This document shows positions 33,990 through 43,680 of a DNA stretch of 64,000 bases, piece by piece. Position numbers and translations under genes: made by a program. Below the pieces are notes generated by a model. The model did no database searches. It saw nothing but the letters and a program-made list of their open reading frames with translations, and was not told the DNA's origin. This stretch comes from Petunia secreta (Eukaryota > Streptophyta > Magnoliopsida > Solanales > Solanaceae): contig JARKIP010000048.1 in the NCBI GenBank assembly GCA_029990175.1, forward strand, positions 22,654,001 through 22,718,000, written 5' to 3'. Positions within the stretch are counted from its first letter, which is position 1; each line of letters starts with the position of its first letter.

Positions 33990-35354
33990 CTGCAATGTTG
34001 CTAAGAAGGTCGTTTTGTTTCTGCTTTCATAATGCCTGCACTCAAGGAAAATTTTGTAACCCGCAAGGAAGGAAAGTTTTGATGAATGCTGGGCCTTGGT
34101 CAAGCTCTCTTCGGTAAATTCCCAGTTTCAATACTTCGCTTCTCTTGAAATTTTTGAGAGGATCTCAAAAATTTTTGCCTCAATATCAGCTTGCGTCTTT
34201 TAGAATTTTTTAGGGATCCTCAAATATTCTGCCCTAATTTATTGCCTTTTATAGATCACCATATTGTTGTAGTGCCTGCGAGTCTTGTGTTTGTGTGGAA
34301 AGATCTGCTCTCAATGAAAGATTCGTTAGTCGAAGCAAAGTGGATGAAATGTACTAAACACCAATGTATTGGCTTGAATCTGTATTCGTCCTTTAGTGTG
34401 ACGATTGGTATTTGATGAATCTGGTTATGTGGATACTTGCATACTCAGACTGAGGTTTGGTGTTTGGATTTTTCCGAATTTGGAGGTTGTCCAAAATTGT
34501 ATTTGTCTTGGGTTGTAACGGGGTATCTTCATGTTTCGTGCTTTTATTTTTAAAAGTCATGGATCTAACTGTGATGGATTGGTGTGTATAGAAAATGTGT
34601 GTTTTCCATTTGTTAGTTCTTGTTGTACCATTGTCTTGCCTTGGTCAATCAAACTGTGAATTTTATATTTCAGTGGGTGATATTTTGCAGTGTCATGGTG
34701 TTGAATGTTTGAATGATGAGTATAGATCTTTGTTGGATCAAATTTTGGAATATTTAGGGAATAGTTTGTTTGTTGAGTACAATATCTTTTGATTGAGCTA
34801 AAGGAGTAAAGGTTGTCTGCTTCGATTTCTTCCCTTCGGAACATCAGTTTGATTGTCCTAGATTTGTCATACTGAAGTGCTATCTGAGCACGTCGCTTTT
34901 TACCCAATACATAAGCAATACACTTTTGAGAAGTTAGGATTTCATAACTTCTTACTTTTGTGCTTAAAATAAGCACAAAGGTGCTTATAAATTCATTTTT
35001 TTTTTGAGTTACCAAACACTCATTAATGAGCTTATTAGCACTTTTGAAAAGGGAATGGAATACTTAGTCCTCAATTCTTGACAATGAGAGTGGCCATTTG
35101 AATTAATTAAGAGAGGTATTATGAGACTGAATGAAAATAAAATATGTTAATAGCATTTATAGATTGTTGGGTCAAGCTTTTCTCAAGTCAAAAGTATTTT
35201 TTTTTCTATTTGAAGAAATTTGAGGTGTTTAGTCAAAACAAAAAAGTGTTTTTGAGAAGTAGCTGAAGTTTCTCAACTGTTGCAGAAGCTACAAAATTCA
35301 ACTTGACAAAAATGTCCTTACCAAATATATTTATTTACCATAATATTTTTATTT
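33990..35354. other. Intergenic region, no gene recognised
   Basis: Mixed-composition sequence with ORFs up to about 150 codons, but none with a recognisable domain. Around 34900-35040 there is a small inverted-repeat-like region (AATAAGCACAAAGGTGCTTAT and TTTGAGTTACCAAACACTC), possibly a decayed MITE. Confidence 0.4.
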
Positions 35355-36083
35355 GGTAAAACACATCAACAGCCCCTTAAAGTTGTTCACGCTATTCATT
35401 AAGACACTTCATCTTTAAGTACATTTTATTTTAACACTCCAACCATATCGTAAATGTATAACTTAAACACAAAATTAATAGACCACGTCGTAAATGTATC
35501 ATTTAAACACAAAATTAATAGGCAGTTAAACACAAGAGGAGTGTATAATTCACATGTCAAAGTGACGAATAAGACGGAGACACGTAGATTTAATTTAAAC
35601 AAATTTAAAAGAAGTTTCAAAGAAAAACTTAAAACACTCTTCTAACCCTCGGCGATTCAAGGCACCAAAAGCCCCTTCTTCTCAGTGCACCAAAAGCCTC
35701 TTCTCAGCGTCAGGGATTCATTGCTTCCGGCAAAGTCCCGCAACAAATTGAAATAAAAAAAGTAGCTAATTCGCCACCTGACCTAATCGACAGCCCAAAC
35801 TTCACTGAGCCTAGCTCAAGCAACAAAGGTTGAACCCCAAATTCAGATGTCAAACTTATTATAAAGGGTCAAAGTTTTCTCTTAGATCTCTACATTTTCT
35901 TTTGAAAGTTTAAAAATCTCTAATGTTATACCACTGATTTAAGAACATCTGGTAACTAATGTAAAGAACTGAGAGATGTTTCCAGTAAGTTCTGCAAGCT
36001 TGAAATCCTTGGTCACAAAAATCGACATCGAATAATGTGTGGCATGTTCAAGTTACGAAAAGAGTTATATTTTTTATATAGTG

Positions 36084-36505
36084 TGTAACAAGTACTATTA
36101 TTGAAGGCTCAATAGAACAGTGATAATAGAAAGCAGAATATATTGATAATGGAACTCAGCTGAAATTACAAAGAAACACAATGTAAACTAAGGGGATACA
36201 TAAGAAGGGGATGAGGAATTATAAGGATAGCCAAGAAAGGAGATGAGAGGAATCAGAAGAAGCAGGGATGAGAAGACTAGAAGAATTGGAGATGAGAGGA
36301 TACAGACTTTGGCCTAAGGCACAATTCATAATTTGCATAATCCCTAGAATGAACGGTTTCTCCCTTTTAACATCCTTGTGCTTAACCCGGATCCCAGACC
36401 AAATCTGCTCTCTTATTGGGCTGTTTGCTTACTTGACCCAAATGTAAACCAATCCGAGGCCGAAATACTTCAACTTGCTCGGACCCGTCTAGACTATTCA
36501 TAACA
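36084..36505 (-). repeat. 3' LTR of the non-autonomous element
   Basis: Minus strand starts TGTTATGAATAGTC and ends CTTGTTACA; preceded (in element sense) by the purine-rich GAGGGCGGAAGTAT. Confidence 0.92.
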
Positions 36506-38777
36506 ATACTTCCGCCCTCAATGAGAACCTTGTCCTCAAGGTTCGAGCAAAGTAACACTGATAACAGGGCAGTTAATTTTGAGTCTGCAGGCTGATCAAT
36601 ACACCCAAGTATTCCCACACGGGTGATAAAAAATGACACATCCTCGGGCAACAAATAATATTGAGGAATGATACCAAGTGCAGCACCTAATGCTCTTTTA
36701 TAAACTGAGTAACCCCACCAATATGGATTGCCAGTAAACAACAGATAAACAACAGATTGAAAGGTTTTAGCAAACTGATCAAGTAGGACCATTTGTTGGC
36801 AGAGAAGTCTTTAGTTATTTGCTCACCATCATACCAACCAACAATGACCACCAAAAGCACATTCTTAGCAGATTGACATGGCAATATAATCTCCAGATAG
36901 TTAGCATTAACATATTCAACCATCTCGGTAGAACATTTTGTGAGCATTGTTATGTCTTGTTGCTGTTGAAATGTCCTCTGTATAACAATCAAGAGCAGCC
37001 AAATTAAGTATATCATTCCATAAATATCAAGCTCTTCATCTCCGGGATCCCAAATATAATCTTCAAACCCAATTACCCGTCCATTACTTGCAAAGATAAT
37101 GTTGTATAGCAAAGGGGTCTTTTCTTGATAAAAAACATGCAGCATACCAAGAGTACTTCTTGACGAAAATATTGGTTCAATACCAACTGCACCAACAGGT
37201 GGAAGATTTTGTACCACCCAAACATAACCTTCTAGCAATGCTTTCAAATAAAGCAAAGCACAAAGTTGAGTAAGAACTCTATTAAAATGCAGAAGTATAA
37301 GCACCATGCCAACACCGCTATTAAACAATCTAAGTACCAATAAATCTCTCATATCCCAGAATACAATTTGAGCTCTTGCAAACTTGCATTTACTGATAGT
37401 ACTACCAGTGCTTTCATAGGTTATAGAGATAAACTGTATGCCAGGATCAAATGGAAGACTTGAAACACCAATTGCAGCTTTTAGATCAAGCCGGTAGGCA
37501 GAAAATCCAACTTTAGCAAACTTTATATACCACTCATTCCAAGTTTTGGATCACACCATATCTAATTCATGCTTGTGAATGCAATCAAGGAAAAGTGAAG
37601 CAAATTTTATATCAGAATCATCATCTCTAAGCGGGATCGGCGTATTGATGGCATGTTGAGAGTGTATCAAATATTCAGATTTGCACCTCACACTAACACT
37701 GAGATAGCAGATAGTTGATGGGACAAGAAACTCGATCACAATGAGCAAATTTGTGTATGTTATCTCCTTGATTATACTACACCCCTCAACATCCAGCCAA
37801 TTACTTTTGACGTATACATATATATCAATCATAAGACACGCAATTGAAGCAAAAAAGAACTTACTGGCTCCAATGTTAACCCACTTGGATAAGTCCATAA
37901 GATTTTTCAACCAAAGCTTCAAGAGTGCAAAGCAAAAATTCCATGAAGTAGATGGCATGAGTTGAACATACTTCAAACTGCTCGAAGCATCCCAAAATTC
38001 ACAATTTCTTGTAATGCCAAGAAATATGATACACACACTAGAGCCAGGATCAAATGGAAAGTAGATGTTTATAGTGTGGTCGTGACTATGAGATGATAGC
38101 AGATAATGCAGCTCCTCCAAGTATTGCTCATGCCCAAATTCCTGTTGAGGGCAGACTACTCTAAGGTGTCGAGCGAGCAGGTGATTCCAACAATAGTCTA
38201 TAAGTGTGTGAATATCAAACATGTAAAGATTACAGGAAATACAGAGGGTAGAATCAATCCGTAATAAAGGTTTCTCCATGAATGCAGTAACAAAGTCCAG
38301 CACTTCTTCTATAATGATGATGAATTTCTTTTCGTCCTTCGTTTCTGCAGTTGTAGCAACATTATCACAATAATTTGCAGCTAATTCTCTAAGTATGGAC
38401 TTAGCTAGGAGAATCTCTGCCATCACTTCCTTAACTAGTGCATTGTTTAACTCAAGAGGCATAACGGACTGTGTCTCGATTCTACTAACGTGCCAATCAC
38501 CACCATGAATGGCTTGTGGGACCCAAGCGAGAAGGAGTATGGTACATCCTTTGACTAACACAAGATTATGACAATTTGAATTCATATGCACAAAATTTCC
38601 CTTTATTTTAATACGAAACTCCATATTAGGCAGCAAACGAACAAGGGGACGAACACAAGTTGTCCAAAGTAGAGTAGGCGCACACGTTTCCTGAAAAATA
38701 TCCTGAACTGACATCGCATCGAACAACCGGTGTATAACCTTCATGTCAAACCTTCGACAACCAGTCCAGGTAACCAT
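36506..38777 (-). pseudogene. Novel long ORF of the non-autonomous LTR element
   Basis: From the ATG at 38777 the minus strand is open to 37551 (408 codons). After one in-frame TGA (GTG TGA TCC) it stays open to 36687, about 697 codons in all; a frame change then leads into the last 36382-36792 frame. The product is hydrophobic and Cys/Trp-rich with no motif I recognise. It appears internally repetitive: FPFDPGSSVCIIFLGIT...FWD...LK and LPFDPGIQFISITYEST...FWD...LL follow the same plan, and IWDPG occurs again near 37050. It overlaps the end of the gag frame by about 32 nt in a different frame. The function is unknown; no polymerase residues are present. The single stop and frame change suggest recent decay rather than non-coding origin. 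Confidence 0.6.
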
Positions 38778-39735
38778 GAGAAATAAGAGAAAGGAATAGC
38801 TTCAGCGATTGGGTTGTAGTTTGTTGAGAACTTTCAACAAACAGTTGGTTCACTAATGATGTTTGCCCAGTATCAATCCACCCAATATTTTGATTAGGCT
38901 CTGTGAACTTCTTGTTATGTAGCAGTGTAAACTTCCAGCCAGGAAAGGAAATTAGCAATGACTCATGAGGTGAAACTTGACTGAGCACCAAAGTAGTATC
39001 CCTTTTAGGACTTTCAGCGAACACCTTGTGCATGATAGAGTTGTCGAAATTCTCTTTGAAATCTGCTAGAGGTGCAATTGGACGTGGTTTATTGGATGAA
39101 TCTCGTTCAGGACTTTGCTCGAACACCTGGACCTCAGTTCGCTTGGAAGAGGGATAGAGATTAAGTGCGTCGACAGAATCAGTGGTACCATGCTGAGGCG
39201 ATTTGTCAAACACCTTGTCCAGCGGATTTTCAAATATCTCAATAGACACCTCTGAATTGGTCATAGAGTAGGATTTCGCTTCAACCAAATCCGATTCAAT
39301 TTTCGAGTCGATGACCTCTGTTGCGTCGCCAGGCAATGTGGATTCTCTCTGATCTTCTGAAGTAGAGTCCACAAAAGCGAACTTAGAGGAGCAAGCAGCT
39401 AGGGCTTCCTTGACATCTTCAAGTTGGCGTTGAAACTTCAACATAAAATCAAGAAGGAGGTTTCTTTCGACATGAGAATCTGTCTGCGTCGCAGTGACGA
39501 ATGTTTGTTTTGGAAAATGCATATGGAATTTCTCCGTAAAATGCTTCCAATCGAAAAATTGCTTGTTCCGATAAAGCCAATCGAACCATGCAAGTGCGTC
39601 ACCTTCAAGGTAAACATAAAGGAGAGAGAGCCACTGTTCCTCGGAAAAGCCAAGGAAGGTGAAGTAACGTTCAGCCCGGCAAATCCAACCATCTGAGTTA
39701 CCATCACTGAACTTATCCAATGTCATCATTGTCAT
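38746..39735 (-). CDS. Gypsy-type gag of the non-autonomous LTR element
   Basis: The first ATG in frame is at 39733-39735, only 25 nt inside the LTR (MTMMTLDKFSDG). Residues about 10-90 form a Retrotrans_gag domain (GWICRAERYFTFLGFSEEQW, YLEGDALAWFDWLYR, WKHFTEKFHMHFP). It is followed by a coiled segment (FMLKFQRQLEDVKEAL) and an acidic, Ser-rich tail with repeats of the form DKVFDKSPQHGTT, QVFEQSPERDSS, HKVFAESPKRDTT and QLFVESSQQTTT. The frame is open throughout, about 329 codons, which is notable in this window of broken genes. No zinc knuckle is seen. Gag would package the element RNA, while enzymes would have to come from another element. Confidence 0.75.
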   Translation of the reverse strand: MTMMTLDKFSDGNSDGWICRAERYFTFLGFSEEQWLSLLYVYLEGDALAWFDWLYRNKQFFDWKHFTEKFHMHFPKQTFVTATQTDSHVERNLLLDFMLKFQRQLEDVKEALAACSSKFAFVDSTSEDQRESTLPGDATEVIDSKIESDLVEAKSYSMTNSEVSIEIFENPLDKVFDKSPQHGTTDSVDALNLYPSSKRTEVQVFEQSPERDSSNKPRPIAPLADFKENFDNSIMHKVFAESPKRDTTLVLSQVSPHESLLISFPGWKFTLLHNKKFTEPNQNIGWIDTGQTSLVNQLFVESSQQTTTQSLKLFLSLISHGYLDWLSKV

Positions 39736-39759
39736 GGAAGTCGAAGATGAAAGCACCAA

Positions 39760-40181
39760 TGTAACAAGTACTATTATTGAAGGCTCAATAGAACACTGAT
39801 AATAGAAAGCAGAATATATTGATAATGGAACTCAGCTGAAATTACAAAGAAACACAATGTAAACTAAGGGGATACATAAGAAGGGGATGAGGAATTAGAA
39901 GGATAACCAAGAAAGGAGATGAGAGGAATCAGAAGAAGCAGGGATGAGAAGACTAGAAGAATTGGAGATGAGAGGATACAGACTTTGGCCTAAGGCACAA
40001 TTCATAATTTGCATAATCCCTACAATGAACGGTTTCTCCCTTTTAACATCCTTGTGCTTAACCCGGATCCCAGACCAAATCTGCTCTCTTATTGGGCTGT
40101 TTGCTTACTTGACCCAAATGTAAACCAGTCCCAGACCCAAATACTTCAACTTGCTCGGACCCGTCTAGACTATTCATAACA
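39760..40181 (-). repeat. 5' LTR of the non-autonomous element
   Basis: Identical in length to the 3' LTR. The base after it in element sense begins TTGGTGCTTTCATC, a sequence common after plant gypsy LTRs and probably the primer-binding region. Confidence 0.92.
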
Positions 40182-40662
40182 TAGTGACTTTTAGTAATTT
40201 AATTTTATAAGTTGGCTAATCTTTCCAAAGAGAATGGCTACCCATATTACCAAAAGAATTTATGAATAAATTGAGTGGTGTCTGTACATCTCAAGCAACA
40301 ACAGTTGAACCCTAATTCAGCTTTCAAACTTATGAAGGGTCACGTTGTTCTAGTTGGATTGAGTTTCCACCGCTAAGTGAATTGAAACCAATGAAGAAAT
40401 ACTTGGAGGAGGGAGAGAGAGGGGAAGGTGATGACTTAGATGATGGTGTGAGAAAGAATAGGCAAAAAAAGAAAGAAAACAAATTAGAAAAACAAAATTC
40501 TCTCTTATGCTCTGGAAATGGTGTAACACATGCACTATACCATATTATTCAAATTGTATCCAAATAACATATTTACGATGTGGTTGGAATATTCAAGTGA
40601 AACAGATGAAGTATCTAACTGAAAAATATGAGTAATTTTAAAAATTATTGATGTATTTTGCC

Positions 40663-41390
40663 TTTCTATTTATTTACCATAACATACACCTAACACATAT
40701 CACAAATTGCACTCTCGACAAAAGGCATCAGATCCTTTAAAGAAACTTATTGACTACTACTTCAGTTGTTGGATCTAAATGATCCCTTTTTTAACTTAAA
40801 TTATTGAGTATCCAAATAGTCGCCCTCAACTAGTTCGGGATATTAATTGCAGTTGTTTTACTATAGATTACACTAAAGTGAATCTATCAATTGAAGTAAG
40901 ATATCAAAAAAAAAAAAATTTGTATATCCCTTTCAATTCGCTTTTGAGAAGATCCTTTCAATAAGCATCGGTAGGGTTCATGACTTTGCCTCCTTTTGTT
41001 GTATTCATTTTGTTCCTCAGTTATATAACTCGATTCTTCGGTGATAAATAGGGTGGATAAAGATTCCCATTGGGTTCTGGGTTTTAGTGATTGCAGCTTG
41101 ACTTTATATTCTGGGTCATAACGCATGTTTAAAATACTCCTAATTCACTAATTTTAAAGAACTGATTTTAAAAAGTAATTTTTTTAAAGAGTTGTATTAG
41201 GATTGAAGGATAGATAAGTTATTTTTATTTATATTAGCCGTAGTATTATTTCTATATATTATTCATCATTTTTTATTTGTTATCGGTGTTCCTTATTCGT
41301 ATTAGGCATGCTTGATTTTTTATATCCATATTTTATTTTTTGGCATCTTGCATCGTTCATGCATATTTTCCTAATAATTTGTTTACCCGA
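40663..41390. other. Intergenic region, no gene recognised
   Basis: AT-rich, with one 79-codon ORF (minus strand) of no recognisable product. Confidence 0.4.
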
Positions 41391-41503
41391 GGATCTATCG
41401 GAAACATTCTCTACACCTTGGTGGGAGTAAGGTCTGCGTACATCTTACCTTCCCCAAATCGTACCTTTGTGGGATATCATCGGGTATGTTGTTGTTGTTG
41501 TTA
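41391..41503 (+). mobile_element. Au/TS-like SINE, 3' part
   Basis: Contains GGGAGTAAGGTCTGCGTACA, the CCCCAAATCGTACCTTTGTGG block and a (TTG)n tail at about 41488-41503. This is the familiar 3' body of Au/TS-type plant SINEs, which are abundant in Solanaceae. The tRNA-derived 5' head is not recognisable, so the copy is probably 5' truncated. Confidence 0.72.
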
Positions 41504-41689
41504 TAATTTCTACTTTATCCCGTTTGACATAGGGATTCCTTGGGTAAACGAGACTTTTGAGTCTTATTATTAAGTAAAGGGAACACAAGTTCTTTATTAG
41601 GTAGAAGAGATATTCTTAAGATTAGTACTAATGATTAATGTTTTAAACGCCTCCAACTTTTTTTATTAGCACAAAGCCCCCAACTTTTC

Positions 41690-41880
41690 ATCTCCCCTCC
41701 CCCAGCACCCCACCCTCTATCAAACCCACCCCTCCATCCATTCACCACCCTCCACCATCCTCCACCACTTACCGCCACCTTCTACCCAGCTCCATCATCC
41801 ACCGCCACCTTCCACCTCCCTCTACTATCCACCGCCACCTTCTACCACCCTCCATCACCACTCCACCGCCCTCCACCACT
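41690..41880. repeat. C-rich repeat of CCACCGCCACCTTC type
   Basis: Low-complexity run of CCACC, CCTCCA and CCGCCACCTTC units, strongly strand-asymmetric (almost no G). It lies between short homopolymer-rich stretches; no ORF is claimed. Confidence 0.7.
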
Positions 41881-41924
41881 CTAATATTGTGATGTTTTAA
41901 ATATTTACACATCTCTACAGATGT

Positions 41925-42000
41925 GTATACATCCCTTTAGATATCTCGGCTGATGTGAATACATCAGTCGAGATGTTTACACATCTGAAGGGATGTATAC
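41925..42000. repeat. Imperfect hairpin of about 76 bp
   Basis: Left arm GTATACATCCCTTTAGAT followed by ATCTCGGCTGATG pairs with CATCAGTCGAGAT and ATCTGAAGGGATGTATAC on the right; the right arm has 8 extra bases. The loop is TGAATA. Confidence 0.75.
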
Positions 42001-42258
42001 ACATTTCTCCAAATGTGAAACACATCTCCAGAAAAATTTCAACATATAAGAAATATGTTCATATCCAAAAAGAATTTAAACATCGTTAAGATATCTAAAA
42101 TGGTGAGAAAACGTTAAAAAATATGAAGAAGAAAGAAAAGTCTTCTCTCAATCTTTTAAAAATAGTAAAACAGGAGAACGAAGAAAAAAATTAAAATGAA
42201 AATGAATACGAAAAGAAAAAAAACTAAGAAGAATAAGAGGAGGAGAACAACAACAACA

Positions 42259-42630
42259 TGTAGGTTGAAACGTTGTGTATTGAACGGTTTTCAAAAGTGG
42301 TCCATTTAACTTGAACAAAATGAAACTCCCTCCTTCATTAATCTGAAACATCTCATTAAGAAAAATATCAACCGTTTTAATATTACTTACAATGAATGTT
42401 CTTGATGGAAGAACATTATAAAAGATGATGCAAATGGTATGGTCCCTAAGCACAAAAACTTTCTCCTTCCTACTACACCATCTAGTGAGGTTTTGAGTGC
42501 TTAGAAGACTAATCAGGAAGGACTCCGACGTCGAAGATAATCCGAATAACAATGGCTGGAGGTAATTCGATCCCTTATTCCGCTGCGTTGTTTGCTCTTG
42601 TTATATACTAGATATAGTAAAAATCTAACA
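42259..42630 (+). repeat. 5' LTR of copia element 4
   Basis: Starts TGTAGGTTGAAACG and ends AAATCTAACA; followed by TTGGTATTATGAGC, a decayed tRNA-Met-type primer-binding site. Confidence 0.93.
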
Positions 42631-43680
42631 GTTGGTATTATGAGCAAATTATACCTCTGCTTTGTTGTTTTGTAGTCTTTGTATAATTAGTCAAAAATAA
42701 AACAAGCACTTAATGAGTTGGAAAATTTAGTAACTGTGTCGGTGTGTACTTACTGCTCATAAAGGCTGAAGAGCCATAAATTTTGGTCACCCTATTGTAC
42801 ACGTAGACAATAGATCATTCTTAAGTTTTTGGTCAAATGTTATTACTCACGAAATTTCCATATTGAAAGGCATTTATGATATTATATAGATGGTAAACTT
42901 TTGGCATCTCATGCACTGACTGCTATTACCTAAGTTGGAAAACTTGTCAAATTTTTTATATAATCAACTCGCCATATTCTACCAAGATCAAGAGGTGGGT
43001 CTTATGATATTGTGTTTAGCAATACAATTTGTGTAAATTTTTTTAAATCAATGTCTAGTGAGCCTTAAAATGTTATTGATTAATGTAGCCACAACAACCT
43101 TGATCAAATAAAATTAGTTACTATGAGGATCACATCAGGGATGACATCAAAGTCTAATGTCTAAGTGATATATAAATTGATTAATGTAGCCACAACAACC
43201 TTGATCAAATAAAATTAGTTACTATGAGGATCACATCAGGGATGACATCAAAGTCTAATGTCTAAGTGATATATAATTTTGTTGATGAAAGAATAGCCAC
43301 AGCCTCTTTCATCAAATAAAATTAATGTTAAGCATCACATAAAGATTTAGACATTAAGTTTGTAATTGATTGTACACAATATAATAACTTAAGAAATTTT
43401 ATTATATTTTTGTACAATTGATTAGGATAAAATGTTAAATTTTTTTTCATAATTACCCACAGGAATTGTGAGTTAGAATTTGATAGTTTTGATTATAAAG
43501 ATAGAATATTGATCTTGGATGAAAATTCTATCATAAAGAATGAGTCTAATTGAATTAAAGATTCAGCCCACAGGCAATTTTTATGTCAGTAGATTCAATT
43601 GTACATGATTTGCATTGGTGAATCATGATTTATGTTTATTGCCTCAAATTTATGTTAAGCGTGTCATATTTTGTGCAGTT
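42631..43680 (+). other. Leader of copia element 4 with a 101-bp tandem duplication
   Basis: 43075-43175 and 43176-43276 are identical direct repeats of 101 bp. A degenerate third unit (GAATAGCCACAGCCTC, CATCAAATAAAATTA) follows. No ORF. Confidence 0.85.

Larger units (their letters stand above)
36084..40181 (-). mobile_element. Non-autonomous LTR retrotransposon with gag and a novel ORF, no pol
   Basis: Two 422-bp LTRs (36084-36505, 39760-40181) differ at about 8 positions and are flanked by the perfect 5-bp duplication TAGTG (36079-36083, 40182-40186). The internal 3.25 kb encodes a gypsy-type gag followed by a long frame with no protease, RT, RNase H or integrase motif. The very end retains NLEDKVLIEGGS, which resembles the C-terminus of chromovirus-type pol proteins (LEDKV). 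This suggests that pol was replaced by other sequence while both ends of the parent were kept. Confidence 0.88.
35355..40662. mobile_element. Long-TIR non-autonomous element, split by an LTR element
   Basis: The ends are inverted: left GGTAAAACACATCAAC leading to ACTCCAACCATATCGTAAAT, right (complement) GGCAAAATACATCAAT leading to TTCCAACCACATCGTAAAT. Both sides share ACTTCATCT within the arm. Removing the LTR element at 36084-40181 leaves about 1.2 kb. TATTTATTTACCATAA occurs just outside on both sides, which may be chance or part of the target. No coding capacity is visible in the outer parts. Confidence 0.5.

Noticed and set aside
33844..34032. 62-codon ORF over the hairpin as a peptide gene
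   Set aside because: The open frame follows from the inverted repeat; there is no supporting codon or domain signal.
39735..39759. Earlier start of the non-autonomous gag at the LTR edge
   Set aside because: The codon there is TTG, not ATG; the first ATG in frame is at 39733-39735.
42148..42552. 134-codon minus-strand ORF, with a near copy at 47902-48228
   Set aside because: Both lie in the LTRs of copia element 4, so similarity is due to the LTR pair, not to a duplicated gene.
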